From: Mya arenaria
Lineage: Eukaryota; Mollusca; Bivalvia; Myida; Myidae
DNA length: 64,000 nt
NCBI RefSeq assembly: GCF_026914265.1
Contig: NC_069126.1
Coordinates: forward strand, 77,565,232-77,629,231
Direction: 5' to 3'
Position 1 is the stretch's first letter; each line of letters opens with the position of its first letter. A program made the position numbers and the translations under genes. This document shows, one piece after another, positions 1-12,135 of this stretch. Below the pieces are notes generated by a model. It saw only the letters and a list, made by a program, of their open reading frames with translations, was not told the origin of the DNA and ran no database searches.

Positions 1-2460
1 GTCTACCATAACAGGGCACTACACCCACAACTGAAGTCAAGTCTACCATAACAGGACCCTACCCCCACAACTGAAGTCAAGTCTACCATAACAGGACCCT
101 ACACCAACAACGGACATCAAGTCTACCATAACAGAACACTACACCCACAACTGACATCAAGTCTACCATAACAGGACCCTACACCCACAACTGAAGTCAA
201 GTCTACCATAACAGGACCCTACACCAACAACGGACATCAAGTCTACCATAACAGGACCCTACACCAACAGCTGACATCAAGTCTACCATAACAGAACACT
301 ACACCCACAACTGACATCAAGTCTACCATAACAGGACCCTACCCCCACAACTGAAGTCAAGTCTACCATAACAGGACCCTACACCAACAACGGACATCAA
401 GTCTACCATAACAGAACACTACACCCACAACTGACATCAAGTCTACCATAACAGGGCACTACACCCACAACTGACATCAAGTCTACCATAACAGGACCCT
501 ACACCCACAACTGACATCAAGTCTACCACAACAGGACCCTACACCAACAACTTACATCAGGTCTACCATAACAGGACACTACACCCACAACTGACATCAA
601 GTCTACCATAACAGGGCACTACACCCACAACTGACATCAAGTCTACCATAACAGGACACGACACCAACAACTGACATCAAGTCTACCATAACAGGACACT
701 ACACACACAACTGACATCAAGTCTACCATAAGAGGACACTTCACCAACAACTGACATCAAATCTACCATAACAGGACCCTACACTCACAACTGACATCAA
801 GTCTACCATAACAGGGCACTACACCCACAACTGACATCAAGTCTACCATAACAGGACCCTACACTCACAACTGACATCAAGTCTACCATAACAGGACCCT
901 ACACTCACAACTGACATCAAGTCTACCATAACAGGGCACTACACCCACAACTGACATCAAGTCTACCATAACAGGGCACTACACCCACAACTGACATCAA
1001 GTCTACCATAACAGGGCACTACACCCACAACTGACATCAAGTCTACCATAACAGGGCACTACACCCACAACTGACATCAAGTCTACCATAACAGGACCCT
1101 ACACCCACAACTGAAGTCAATTCTACCATAACAGGACCCTACACCCACAACTGACATCAAGTCTACCATAACAGGACCCTACACCCACAACTGAAGTCAA
1201 GTCTACCATAACAGGACCCTACACCCACAACTGACATCAAGTCTACCATAAGAGGACACTTCACCCACAACTGAAGTCAATTCTACCATAACAGGACCCT
1301 ACACCCACAACTGAAGTCAAGTCTACCATAACAGGACCCTACACCAACAACTGACATCAAGTCTACCATAACAGAACACTACACCCACAACTGAAGTCAA
1401 GTCTACCATAACAGGACCCTACACCCACAACTGACATCAAGTCTACCATAACAGGACCCTACACCCACAACTGACATCAAGTCTACCATAACAGGACCCT
1501 ACACCCACAACTGACATCAAGTCTACCATAACAGGACCCTACACCCACAACTGACATCAAGTCTACCATAACAGGGCACTACACCCACAACTGACATCAA
1601 GTCTACCATAACAGGACCCTACACTCACAACTGACATCAAATCTACCATAACAGGACCCTACACCCACAACTGACATCAAGTCTACCATAACAGGGCACT
1701 ACACCCACAACTGACATCAAGTCTACCATAACAGGGCACTACACCCACAACTGACATCAAGTCTACCATAACAGGACACGACACCAACAACTGACATCAA
1801 GTCTACCATAACAGGACACTACACACACAACTGACATCAAGTCTACCATAAGAGGACACTTCACCAACAACTGACGTCAAGTCTACCATAACAGGACCCT
1901 ACACTCACAACTAACATCAAGTCTACCATAACAGGACCCTACACTCACAACTAACATCAAGTCTACCATAACAGGACCCTACACTCACAACTGACATCAA
2001 GTCTACCATAACAGGACCCTACACCAACAACTGACATCAAGTCTACCATAACAGGACCCTACACTCACAACTGACATCAAGTCTACCATAACAGGACACT
2101 ACACTCACAAATAACATCAATTCTACCATAACAGGACCCTACACCCAAAAATAACATCAATTCTACCATAACAGGACCCTACACACACAAATAACATCAA
2201 TTCTACCATAACAGGACCCTACACCCACACACCCACAAATAACATCAATTCTACCATAACAGGACCCTACACCCACAAATAACATCAAGTCTACCATAAC
2301 AGGACCCTACACACACACATAACATCAATTCTACCATAACAGGACCCTACACCCACAAATAACATCAATTCTACTATAGCAGGAGACTACACCACAACTA
2401 AATTCAATTCTAACATAACAGGACACTACAACCACAACTAACATCAATTCTACCATAACA
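1..2460. repeat. 40-bp satellite array
   Basis: About 61 head-to-tail copies of a 40-bp unit built around GTCTACCATAACAGGACCCT followed by ACACCCACAACTGACATCAA. The period is strict until about 2220, after which units drift in length and sequence. Variants (ACAGGGCACT, AGAGGACACT, ACAGGACACG) recur in the same order 1120 bp apart, so blocks of units were duplicated. The array starts before the window. No gene is seen in it. Confidence 0.97.
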
Positions 2461-2462
2461 GG

Positions 2463-2715
2463 TGTAGTGGTTTCTGATATGCTCTGCAGGACCTGAAAAG
2501 CTCCGCCGACAAGCTAGTTGTCAGCGAATAGCTTTCACTGCATTATATTCATTTTTTTCAAGAATCATAGTAAGTTGTTGTTAAACTTTTGTACAGAATA
2601 AACCAATAATACAAAACCCGTTTCGGGTCTGACTTTCCGATTTATATACACAAGTTTCTGTTACTTAATGTTCTAATTATACATAACACAGATTATTAGA
2701 ACCGGCTTCTACACC
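2463..2715. other. Unrelated insert inside the satellite
   Basis: About 250 bp with no satellite sequence separates the 40-bp array from the 81-bp array. It starts TGTAG and could end CTACA, and carries an AATAAA signal near 2598. That would fit a solo LTR-like fossil, but no convincing target duplication is visible, so the class stays open. Confidence 0.35.
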
Positions 2716-4795
2716 CATAACTTACATCAATTCTTTCATAGCAGTACACTACACCCACACCCTAACATCAACTCTACCTTGGCAGGACACTTCACCCTTA
2801 ACTTACATCAATTCTATTATAGCATGACACTACACCCGCATCTAACATTAATTTTACCATGGCAGGACATTTCACCCTTAACTTACATCAATTCTATTAT
2901 AGCAGTACACTACACCCACAGCCTAACATCAACTCTACCATGGCAGGACACTTCACCCTTAACTTACATCAATTCTATTATAGCATGACACTACACCCAC
3001 AGCCTAACATCAACTCTACCATGGCAGGACACTTCACCCTTAACTTACATCAATTATATTATAGCAGTACACTACATCCGCATCTAACATCAATTCTACC
3101 ATGGCAGGACTCTTCACCCTTAACTTACATCAATTCTATTATAGCATGACACTACACCCGCATCTAACATTAATTCTACCATGGCAGGACACTTCACCCT
3201 TAACTTACATAAATTCTATTATAGCATGACACTACACCCGCATCTAACATTAATTTTACCATGGCAGGACACTTCACCCTTAACTGACATAAATTCTATT
3301 ATAGCATGACACTACACCCACAGCCTAACATCAACTCTACCATGGCAGGACACTTCACCCTTAACTTACATCAATTCTATTATAGCATGACACTACACCC
3401 ACACCCTAACATCAACTCTACCATGGCAGGACACTTCACCCTTAACTTACATCAATTCTATTATAGCAGTACACTACACCCACACCCTAACATCAACTCT
3501 ACCATGGCAGGACACTTCACACTTAACTTACATCAATTCTATTACAGCATGACACTACACCCACAGCCTAACATCAACTCTACCATGGCAGGACACTTCA
3601 CCCTTAACTTACATCAATTCTATTATAGCATGACACTACACCCGCATCTAACATTAATTTTACCATGGCAGGACACTTCACCCTTAACTTACATCAATTA
3701 TATTATAGCATGACACTACACCCACAGCCTAACATCAACTCTACCATGGCAGGACACTTCACCCTTAACTTACATCAATTCTATTATAGCATGACACTAC
3801 ACCCACAGCCTAACATCAACTCTACCATGGCAGGACACTTCACCCTTAACTTACATCAATTCTATTATAGCATGACACTACACCCGCATCTAACATTAAT
3901 TTTACCATGGCAGGACACTTCACCCTTAACTTACATAAATTCTATTATAGCATGACACTACACCCACAGCCTAACATCAACTCTACCATGGCAGGACACT
4001 TCACCCTTAACTTACATCAATTCTATTATAGCATGACACTACACCCACAGCCTAACATCAACTCTACCATGGCAGGACACTTCACCCTTAACTTACATCA
4101 ATTCTATTATAGCAGTACACTACACCCACACCCTAACATCAACTCTACCATGGCAGGACACTTCACACTTAACTTACATCAATTCTATTATAGCATGACA
4201 CTACACCCACAGCCTAACATCAACTCTACCATGGCAGGACACTTCACCCTTAACTTACATCAATTCTATTATAGCATGACACTACACCCACAGCCTAACA
4301 TCAACTCTACCATGGCAGGACACTTCACCCTTAACTTACATCAATTCTATTATAGCAGTACACTACACCCACACCCTAACATCAACTCTACCATGGCAGG
4401 ACACTTCACACTTAACTTACATCAATTCTATTACAGCATGACACTACACCCACAGCCTAACATCAACTCTACCATGGCAGGACACTTCACCCTTAACTTA
4501 CATCAATTCTATTATAGCATGACACTACACCCGCATCTAACATTAATTTTACCATGGCAGGACACTTCACCCTTAACTTACATCAATTCTATTATAGCAG
4601 TACACTACACCCACACCCTAACATCAACTCTACCATGGCAGGACACTTCACCCTTAACTTACATCAATTCTATTATAGCAGTGCACTACACCCACAGCCT
4701 AACATCAACTCTACCATGGCAGGACACTACATCCACAACTATCATCAATTTTGTCACAGCATGACACTATATCCATATCAAAGGTAAGTACTGAC
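2716..4795. repeat. 81-bp dimeric satellite array
   Basis: About 25 copies of an 81-bp unit made of two diverged 40/41-bp halves: one with ACCATGGCAGGACACTTCAC, the other with ACATCAATTCTATTATAGCA. Each half resembles the 40-bp satellite upstream (CTACCAT.ACAGGAC..., ACATCAA), so this is a higher-order form of the same family. Because 81 is a multiple of 3, the array stays open in one frame for up to 285 codons (3907-4764). This is a by-product of the period and not evidence for a gene. Confidence 0.95.
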
Positions 4796-4799
4796 ATAA

Positions 4800-7140
4800 C
4801 ATGGCACTACACGCAAATCTTACAGTTATAATACTGCAACACGACACTCGACAACACTAAACAGATTAAACGTACAAGGTCGCACATCCTACAGAACACT
4901 TCTATTAAAACCAAATGCATGGTCTTCAGAAGGTCCTAGCAATCTTGCACAATTTAACATGCTGATCCAATTACCACAAGTATTTGTGATGATATCTTTT
5001 TTATCAACGCATCACTTCGACATTGTGCATGTCCTTACTTTTAAATATATGGGTTTGTCCATTTAAGTACCTATGCAAAAAATGACAGGATATAGTGTTG
5101 GCCCATTTTTCGAAGGATGTCCTCAAAACTTGTTATTTTTCCATATTTTGATTTGAATCGTAGTCCCTAAAGAAGGCCATAACTGAAGGTCATATAGGAT
5201 GCTCTTTAGCGTCGAAATGATAAATATCTGACGGATTCTGGTCAATGTTCTTTCATGTAATTTGAGAATAAATACAGAATTCGTATTACTACGATGAACT
5301 TCAAGTCGATTGACGGTTGTTTGAAAAAAACCTGGCGTAGACCAGTATACTATGGCCTTATAATGATGTTTTGGACATAAATTAACTCGTTACAATACAT
5401 CCATGAATTTAAAATTAATGTTATATATTGTATTTCATAATATCATCGCCGGATGTCATTAAAACTACCCAGCTCGGGTTTGTGGGAGATGGCTCAATGG
5501 AAATTAGGTACAGATTATGTGATGTAAATATATTTCATTTTTCTAAATATATGCAAACTTGAGGTGCTATTTCACAAAAATATTAGATCCGGTTGTACCA
5601 AATGATGGTTAAGGTCAGACGAGGTGTTTTACTTCTGGCCTAGTGACCCACTCTGCTTGCCGAATTTTGGACGCCAATTAATAATAACATGTTTATTAAC
5701 TCCAGGCCGTGCGGGCATCGCGCCTAACTCTCCAATTCTGCTTTATTGTAGAAAGCAAATAAATATATAAACAAACATTGTCATCGAAACAAAATTTGAT
5801 TTAACACACAATCCCCATCAAGTTTGACTTCAAGTACATACATAATTTACATGATGATGACGCTGATGGTTTGGCAGTTAGTGGCGCTGATAGGCGTTGT
5901 AGAATTCCTTAAGGATACTTGTGCGAGTCTCGAACGACAAATGGCAATTTCTACGAATATTAATCCTATTTTTAATGAGTTAGAGAAAATTAATAATATT
6001 AATTTGGCTAGCTGATAATATTTCGTTATGTTTTAAAGGCAAGGCCAAATTCCCTACCACATGCTGGTGTGCCCCTCCCCTCCTCATAAATCGTCCAAGT
6101 TTACTTTATACGACAGTATCGGGGAAAAAGGTAATACACTACTTGAATTGCTCCAATTCGGTCTAGAAACTGTCTGAACAAATTTGGGGGAGTACCTCCA
6201 CCCCCCCCCCCAAACATATTAAACTATTTCAATTTTGGCTCTAGGGGAGGGTCAAATGTCAAAAGGTTGTGCCCCTAAATTACGCCCCCTCTAGTGTCAG
6301 TTTCTGGAACCGCCCCTTTCTACGAACGGTCCACCTACAATGATTGTGGGTGATACCCCCCCCCCCCCCACACACACACACACACACTGCTTGGTTCTCG
6401 AGTACTGCTAAATTTCGATCGAGTTACGAAAAATGCTTAATGTTTTAACCAAGTCCTGAATACTTTGATATATACCGGTACATAATTCAAATAGTTTTAA
6501 GAGGGGTGGGTGGGGGGGGGGGGGGGGTAGGCATAATTTAAAAAGTTCTAAGACAAACTGAGTCGCTTATATTGGGTATAACATCCCAAACAGTTTTAAA
6601 GTGAGTTTGAGTAATCTAAAGGTGTTTTAAAGAACTTGCTCATGTGTTTTACCCTATTTGATCACGTTAATCTGCATCTGAAAAGACTGATGATATTAAT
6701 ACTTTACTCTTTGAAACCGAAATCCCAGAAAAAATTAATAATTTGAGTTTAAAAATCCCTGGTTTTAGTGGGTAGCGAACAGCGCCAGTACAGTCAAGAA
6801 AATAAACAAAACTGACAACAAAACCGCTCGCCCACGAGGACCGTCTTAACTAATCTGAGGGATAATTTAACTTTTAAGCCTTTTATTAAAAAGTGTTACT
6901 AACGCTATTCAAAATCGTGGTCTTCAAAGACAATATTTGAGCATATATCAACATTTGTTGAACGGTTCCAGCCGTCAGTATCCTAGTTTTAATAATCCTA
7001 ATGATTTGCCAGGGTTTATTTCGTCATAATATAGTGCATTTTACAAGACATGAGCGAGGCACTTTGAAGGTTGATTTTTGTTTTCATTTCATGTTTTCAT
7101 TTTTAACACACCGTGTTTGTGTTGCTTATAACTCAACAAT
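4800..7140. other. Intergenic stretch, no gene recognised
   Basis: AT-rich DNA with homopolymer C or G tracts near 6200, 6358 and 6512 and a short CA run at 6369-6387. At 6245-6325 lies a piece (AAGGTTGTGCCCCTAAATTA, then CGCCCCCTCT) that reappears as a relative at 53695-53765, so it is a dispersed repeat. Short hydrophilic open stretches on the + strand (5824-6015, 6667-6768, about 6880-7029) look faintly coding but match no family I know. They may be remains of an old element. Confidence 0.5.
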
Positions 7141-7146
7141 AATTAA

Positions 7147-7340
7147 ATGAAAACAACAAGGCTACGCCTAGCGGTCAATATTTCAATGAAAACAACAAGG
7201 CCACGCCTAGCGGTCAATATTTCAATGAAAACAACAAGGCCACGCCTAGCGGTCAATATTTCAATGAAAACAACAAGGCCACGCCTAGCGGTCAATATTT
7301 CAATGAAAACAACAAGGCCACGCCTAGCGGTCAATGTTTC
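7147..7340. repeat. 39-bp tandem repeat, 5 copies
   Basis: Five near-identical copies of a 39-bp unit (ATGAAAACAACAAGGCCACG, then CCTAGCGGTCAATATTTCA). The period is a multiple of 3, which explains the open frames on both strands. Confidence 0.95.
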
Positions 7341-7373
7341 AAATATAAACCCTGTTTAGAGGCATGGGACACG

Positions 7374-7522
7374 GGCTCAAACGACCCTGAACTAGAGACA
7401 CAAACCTGTTATTGGTCCCAGCACAAACGACCCTGAACTAGAGACACAAACCTGTTATTGGTCCCAGCACAAACGGCCCTGAACTAGAGACACAAACCTG
7501 TTATTGGTCCCAGCACAAACGC
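7374..7522. repeat. 46-bp tandem repeat, 3 copies
   Basis: Three copies of a unit containing CAAACGACCCTGAACTAGAG and ACCTGTTATTGGTCCCAG, directly after the 39-bp array. From its end to about 8290 I see nothing recognisable. Confidence 0.9.
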
Positions 7523-8292
7523 ACAAACACCACATACACGTGTACACACACCACTAAAATCCACACAAAGTTCTGCAACATAGCTCTTCAGCCAATTATA
7601 AACAAACAAAAAAACTAGGATATTTTGTCAACAAGTTATTTTTTGGCTAGTTCACATTTTGATTTGAATTGATTGGTAAGAAATAAAAGTGGATAAATGC
7701 ATAATTCGGTTGACTTTGACCAAACCAAAAAGAAAAACGGTTTCAAACAATTGGCTGCTGAGCCTAGCTCAGAAAAAGCAAACAGCACTGTCTAAATAGG
7801 TGTCTCGTTCCGTGAATATATACCGCTTCCATATATAGGAACAAGAAGTGTATTATAGACTGGCCAATTTGAAAGGTGCATTAAAGGGGCTTTAATCCGT
7901 ATGATGAAATAGTAAAAAAAAAAGAAAATTGTCGAAAACCGACATAAACTTGGTATCGATGTGTACAATGCATTGAAACTTACCAGCCGAAGTACCACAT
8001 AGTTAACAATTAATTTATTTTCGCAGTTTGTTTTTTTCGTATTCTGTTAATTGATCTTAATCCTTTTGGCTAATTGTCTTACCAGATCTTCAATCTGAGT
8101 ATCCTGCTGTGCAGTTTTCGATGTTGTATTATTAAAATGGACCCCAAATGGCTCTGGGCCAATAAACGAATACACAGGAAATTGGTCCCTACTGTGACAC
8201 AAGTGTAATTAACAGGAGATGCACAGCAGGGAATTATCATGCCAGACATTCCTTAAAGTAGGCTTTTAAATATTCCAACCATTTAGGGTAGG

Positions 8293-8378
8293 CCTACGTA
8301 GCACAGTGGATACAGCACTGCAATTTTGGCGACACCGGTTCGAACCCGGTCTCCGACTCGATCTTTTTAATTACATTT
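8293..8378 (+). other. tRNA-like element (SINE head or tRNA relic)
   Basis: The sequence has a good pol III A box (TAGCACAGTGG, 8299) and a perfect B box (GGTTCGAACCC, 8338). The B box sits in a T-arm with a full 5-bp stem (ACCGG/CCGGT). A T run (CTTTTT, about 8362) could stop pol III. The anticodon arm does not fold and the acceptor ends do not pair, so it is not a working tRNA gene. A SINE promoter head or a decayed tRNA fits best. Confidence 0.55.
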
Positions 8379-8552
8379 TGGTATTTTTTCACAGTTATGA
8401 TATCAAGGAGTAAAACATTTTATTAATTAATGGTCCTGAGATTCGTTACAGAAAAAACTTTTTCTGGCGTCAATCTGGTGCATAGTCCCTATAAAAATAT
8501 GAAAATATGTATTGTTTTGTGAAGTGTATCTATAATTTCGAAACAATTTGTT

Positions 8553-11290
8553 AACAAGTCAAGTCAATATTTTATTGGCAAATGCATTAAATACATTGCC
8601 ACAACACTGAATAAACAAGCATGGTGGTGACATTTACAATAAATCAGCATAATTTTAGTATATACTATATGGGTTGATAAGATCACATATCATTATTTAA
8701 GTCATGTATTAACGTGAAAAAGTATTAACCACGTCGTTTAAAAGCTTGATATAAATAAGTTGCGGTTTTGTTGATAATATTTACATTTGTTGTTAACAAT
8801 AATGTTACAAATTTGGACAAACATGGCCAACGTGTATAATACTTAGGCAAGTGGGATGTTCTCAGATCACGATAAAATGGACATATAAGTAAGAAGTGGT
8901 ATTCATTTTCAACATAGTTCATATAACATTTAGTACATATTCTATTTTCCCTTTCAATATTTCTATATCTGCCTTCTTCTATCAATAAAGTATGTGCTGA
9001 ACATCTTAACCTCGTCATCATCATTCTATTATTATCATTTTTAATACATAAAAGATACTTTTCTAATACAAATTCTGATTAGATAATTCTGTAGCTGTCT
9101 AACTTTGGTGATCAATTAATACTATCACCCCAATCTTGTAAATATACATCATATATTCGTCTTACAACACTATCAACTTGGGCTTATGATACAACATCAA
9201 GAGCAAATAAGAACGAGTACCCGAGTTCATTAAACAATTTTTATACAGATAAAAACCATGTATTAATATACTGACCACGGTCATTTTTCATATTATAAAC
9301 TATGTATACAAGTGAATCAGGTTTACTCTTTATTTAAACCAGAATTTCACAATACGTAATTTTCGCAAAACATTCATTGGAAATCTTGCTAACTCGCCGT
9401 ATACAGAGACATTACTAGTTTGTTGTCTTACGCAAAGGATATGTTTTAAAAATTTAAGATGGACACGTTCTATATCGGGCGATTTATGAAATCCCCAAAT
9501 CTCCGAGCCTTAATTAAGTATTGGACTAATTAATGCATCAAACAATTTGAGCTCCACTCTTATATCAAGCACAACAAGCTCAAATAATTTAGAAAGAGAT
9601 AAAAGTGCTTTTAAAGCTTGTTGAGATAAATGCTTTTGAGCCTCTAAAAAGTACCGTTGCGAAAAAGCGTTACTCCAAGATAAGTAAATTTATCAACGAC
9701 ATTTAATTTCTTGCCGTCGTAATATAACATAATATAAATATATAATATAAAAAATATCTACGTTTTCTAAATGGTTGCCTTTTTTACATAACATAACACA
9801 AGTTTTCTCAATATTGACAGATATACCCCATGTATAACAATAATTATACAGATTATTTAACAATGTTTGCAGACTATGAAAATAACACAGTATCATCTGC
9901 AAATAACAACATAAATATACGAATATCATCAATAGTAACAGCATCTACGTCATCGCTATCCAAATGCTGTTGCATATCGTTAATGAAAAAAAACAGAAAT
10001 AAAAGTGGAGAGAGTGGTTTCCCTTGTTTTACACCCATATGACCTTCAAAGAAATCCGTATACTCTGAATTTACTCTGACACATGAAGCAACGACATCAT
10101 ATATCATATATTTTCCTAAGCATTGATACCATTCTACTAGAAACGCCGTAGCGAATAAGCTTAAGCCAAATACCATTCCGATATACAACATCAAACGCCT
10201 TACAGAAATCAACAAATGCACAATACACCTTTCGTTTATCATTGTTAATTACTTTGATAATAATAGACCATAAAACAAATATGCAATCAGAAGTACTTCG
10301 TTTACTTCTAAAGTCATATTGATAGTCTGACAATAAGTTATTATTGTCCGCCCACAGCCGCAGCCTATTATCGAGAATAATTGGATATAATTTCGAAAAA
10401 ATACTTGTAAGGGTAATGCCTCTGTAGTTGTTTACATCGTTTAGATTACCTTTCATAGGTACAGCTAGGGACAATAATACCTTTTGTCCAGCTAGTCGGA
10501 TATAGAGAGTTGAAATACATATAGTTAAATAATTTGCTTAACATCGGAGCAAATATGTCTTTACATTCGATAAACATTCCCGCAGTTAACTTGTCTGTAC
10601 CACTACTTTTACCTCGCTTAAGAATTGCAATAGCTTTACCTACTTCCTCAATATCAAACTCTTTGTCTAATTGCTCAACATTAACAACATCATTACTATC
10701 TAAAATAGATCTTTTAACGTCATCATCGCTGAACATCGTGCTATCACAAAAAAAAATCTTAAAATGGTAAAAAATAATATCGTCTTTTGACAACTTTGAA
10801 ATGCCTGATTTGCTACTGCGAAGTTTTTTAATTTCTGCGGCTGTGATTTAGCTAAATTATGTAAAATATCTTTCCTATTAGCATTATAAACGTTTTTTTT
10901 TTTATTTGCGTGTTACATATCTATAGTGTTTGCGCTTTAACAGTAATATTCTACAGTTATCATCACATTTGAATTTTCTAAAATTTCTATTAGCCAAACG
11001 AAATTCCCGTCTAGACTTTTCACATTCCTGATTAAACCATGGATTTTTAAATTTACGCTTAGGTTCTTTATGTTCAACGTTTAATGTTCTACCACAAGCT
11101 TTAAAAGCTTTATCATATAATAACTTAGCGAAATCATCGATTCCTGAATCAATTACAATTATTTTCAACAATATTGTCTATAATATTACAAAATTCAGTG
11201 GAATTTGAAACTATTGCATTTTTATAAAATTCTATATTGTAACAAAACGTTTCACGTTGTGCAACAATTAAATGCCGTCCGTTTCATATG
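8553..11290 (-). mobile_element. LINE (non-LTR retrotransposon), 5'-truncated
   Basis: Read on the minus strand, the pieces follow the order of a LINE ORF2. First comes a linker after the (missing) endonuclease, with NPWFNQECEKSRREFRLANR (11171-10902). Next is the start of the reverse transcriptase with KRGKSSGTDKL (10793-10446), then NNYRGITLTSIFSKLY and FVDFCKAFDVVYRNGIW (10474-10097). Then come GVKQGKPLSPLLF and the catalytic FADD box (10242-9874), the post-RT part (9944-9693), and a C-terminal Cys/His-rich part with CTKC...EYHFLLICPFYRDLR (9024-8725). The frame changes about five times and stops occur, so it is dead. The 3' end carries AATAAAATATTGACTTGACTTG-like sequence (to 8553). It looks CR1/L2/Jockey-group-like; the clade is not settled. 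Confidence 0.88.
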
Positions 11291-11667
11291 TACTAATTAC
11301 AAGTGATAAAACATCAGTTTAGGATAATGATTACAAACATTTAATAATGTACACGGTACAAAAGAGACACATTCAAACGATTGTCATTATTTTAACGGAG
11401 AGGTTCCGTGAAATATAGTAAAGTAATTTGCGTCAAAAGTGTTATTGCTTACTATTTGACTTGTACATTTATTCCTGGAGAAGGTTTGTTATTGGTCCGG
11501 TCCCTCATTGGATAAAAAAACTAATATGTACCTTTATGTGTATGGGTATCTTTTTAATGAGTATATTGCTCAAACGGTGTCTATCGAAACATTATCAAGT
11601 ATTATGTGTAACTTATGTATTATATATTTAATATTAATATGTATTAAACTGTTAATTGTATATCGAT

Positions 11668-11994
11668 GTTTGTTATAATTATTATGATTCGGTACGGAAA
11701 TGGTGGTGGTGGTGTTAGTAGTTTATACTCCGGGTCCCGGCGTGAGCACATTGAAGGGTCCCAGAGTGACAGTTCGACCACTGCACACCTATCCTGGGCA
11801 GAACCAGTACTAGGTGCCTTCACCTCTGCAAGGAACTGACAACTTCTGTACATGCCATGGGCAGTGGTACAATGCGAATGGTCGTAGAAAGGATTTCATA
11901 ACCAATCACAACAGAAGTGACCTGACCCGCCCGGGAATCGAACGCGGGTTGTCCGATTCAGAGTCCAACGCTCTACCAATTGAGCTAACCGGGC
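11668..11994 (-). mobile_element. tRNA-derived SINE
   Basis: On the minus strand a tRNA-like head begins GCCCGGTTAGCTCAATTGG, with A box TAGCTCAATTGG and B box GTTCGATTCCC. The head resembles a tRNA with a CTCTGAA anticodon loop, but the anticodon stem and acceptor have mismatches. About 250 bp of non-tRNA body follows (CATTGTACCACTGCCCATGG, GGTTCTGCCCAGGATAGGTG, GTGCTCACGCCGGGACC) and ends in an AT-rich TAATAAT-type tail. This layout matches tRNA-SINEs of bivalves (BIVA/Meta-SINE type is likely). No clear target duplication was found. Confidence 0.75.
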
Positions 11995-12124
11995 GAAATG
12001 GTCCGGTGGGGCCAGTTTTTTATACAAGATTGAAATTCTGAAGACTGAACGATTTCCGGACCGGTACGGACATTTTCGTTCGTTCGGAATTTGCCCGGTC
12101 ACCGGCTAGGCTTTTATACCCAAC

Positions 12125-12135
12125 CGTTAAATCAC
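12125..12135. repeat. Left 11-bp target-site duplication
   Basis: CGTTAAATCAC here is repeated exactly at 16478-16488, immediately outside the mirror-image ends of the foldback element. Confidence 0.9.

Noticed and set aside
1-2460. CRISPR-like array
   Set aside because: Units are contiguous tandem repeats without unique spacers, and the DNA is animal.
2463-2715. Firm call of a solo LTR
   Set aside because: TG/CA-type ends and a poly(A) signal are suggestive, but no target duplication or known LTR match could be shown.
3907-4764. 285-codon open frame in the satellite
   Set aside because: It consists only of the 81-bp repeat; the frame stays open because 81 is divisible by 3. No promoter, unique sequence or family match.
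5824-7029. Short coding-like stretches
   Set aside because: They look compositionally coding but are broken into small pieces and match no family I can name. Kept only as a note in the intergenic entry.
11923-11994. tRNA-Gln (CTG) gene on the minus strand
   Set aside because: Anticodon stem and acceptor have mismatches and a conserved SINE body follows, so it is the head of a SINE.
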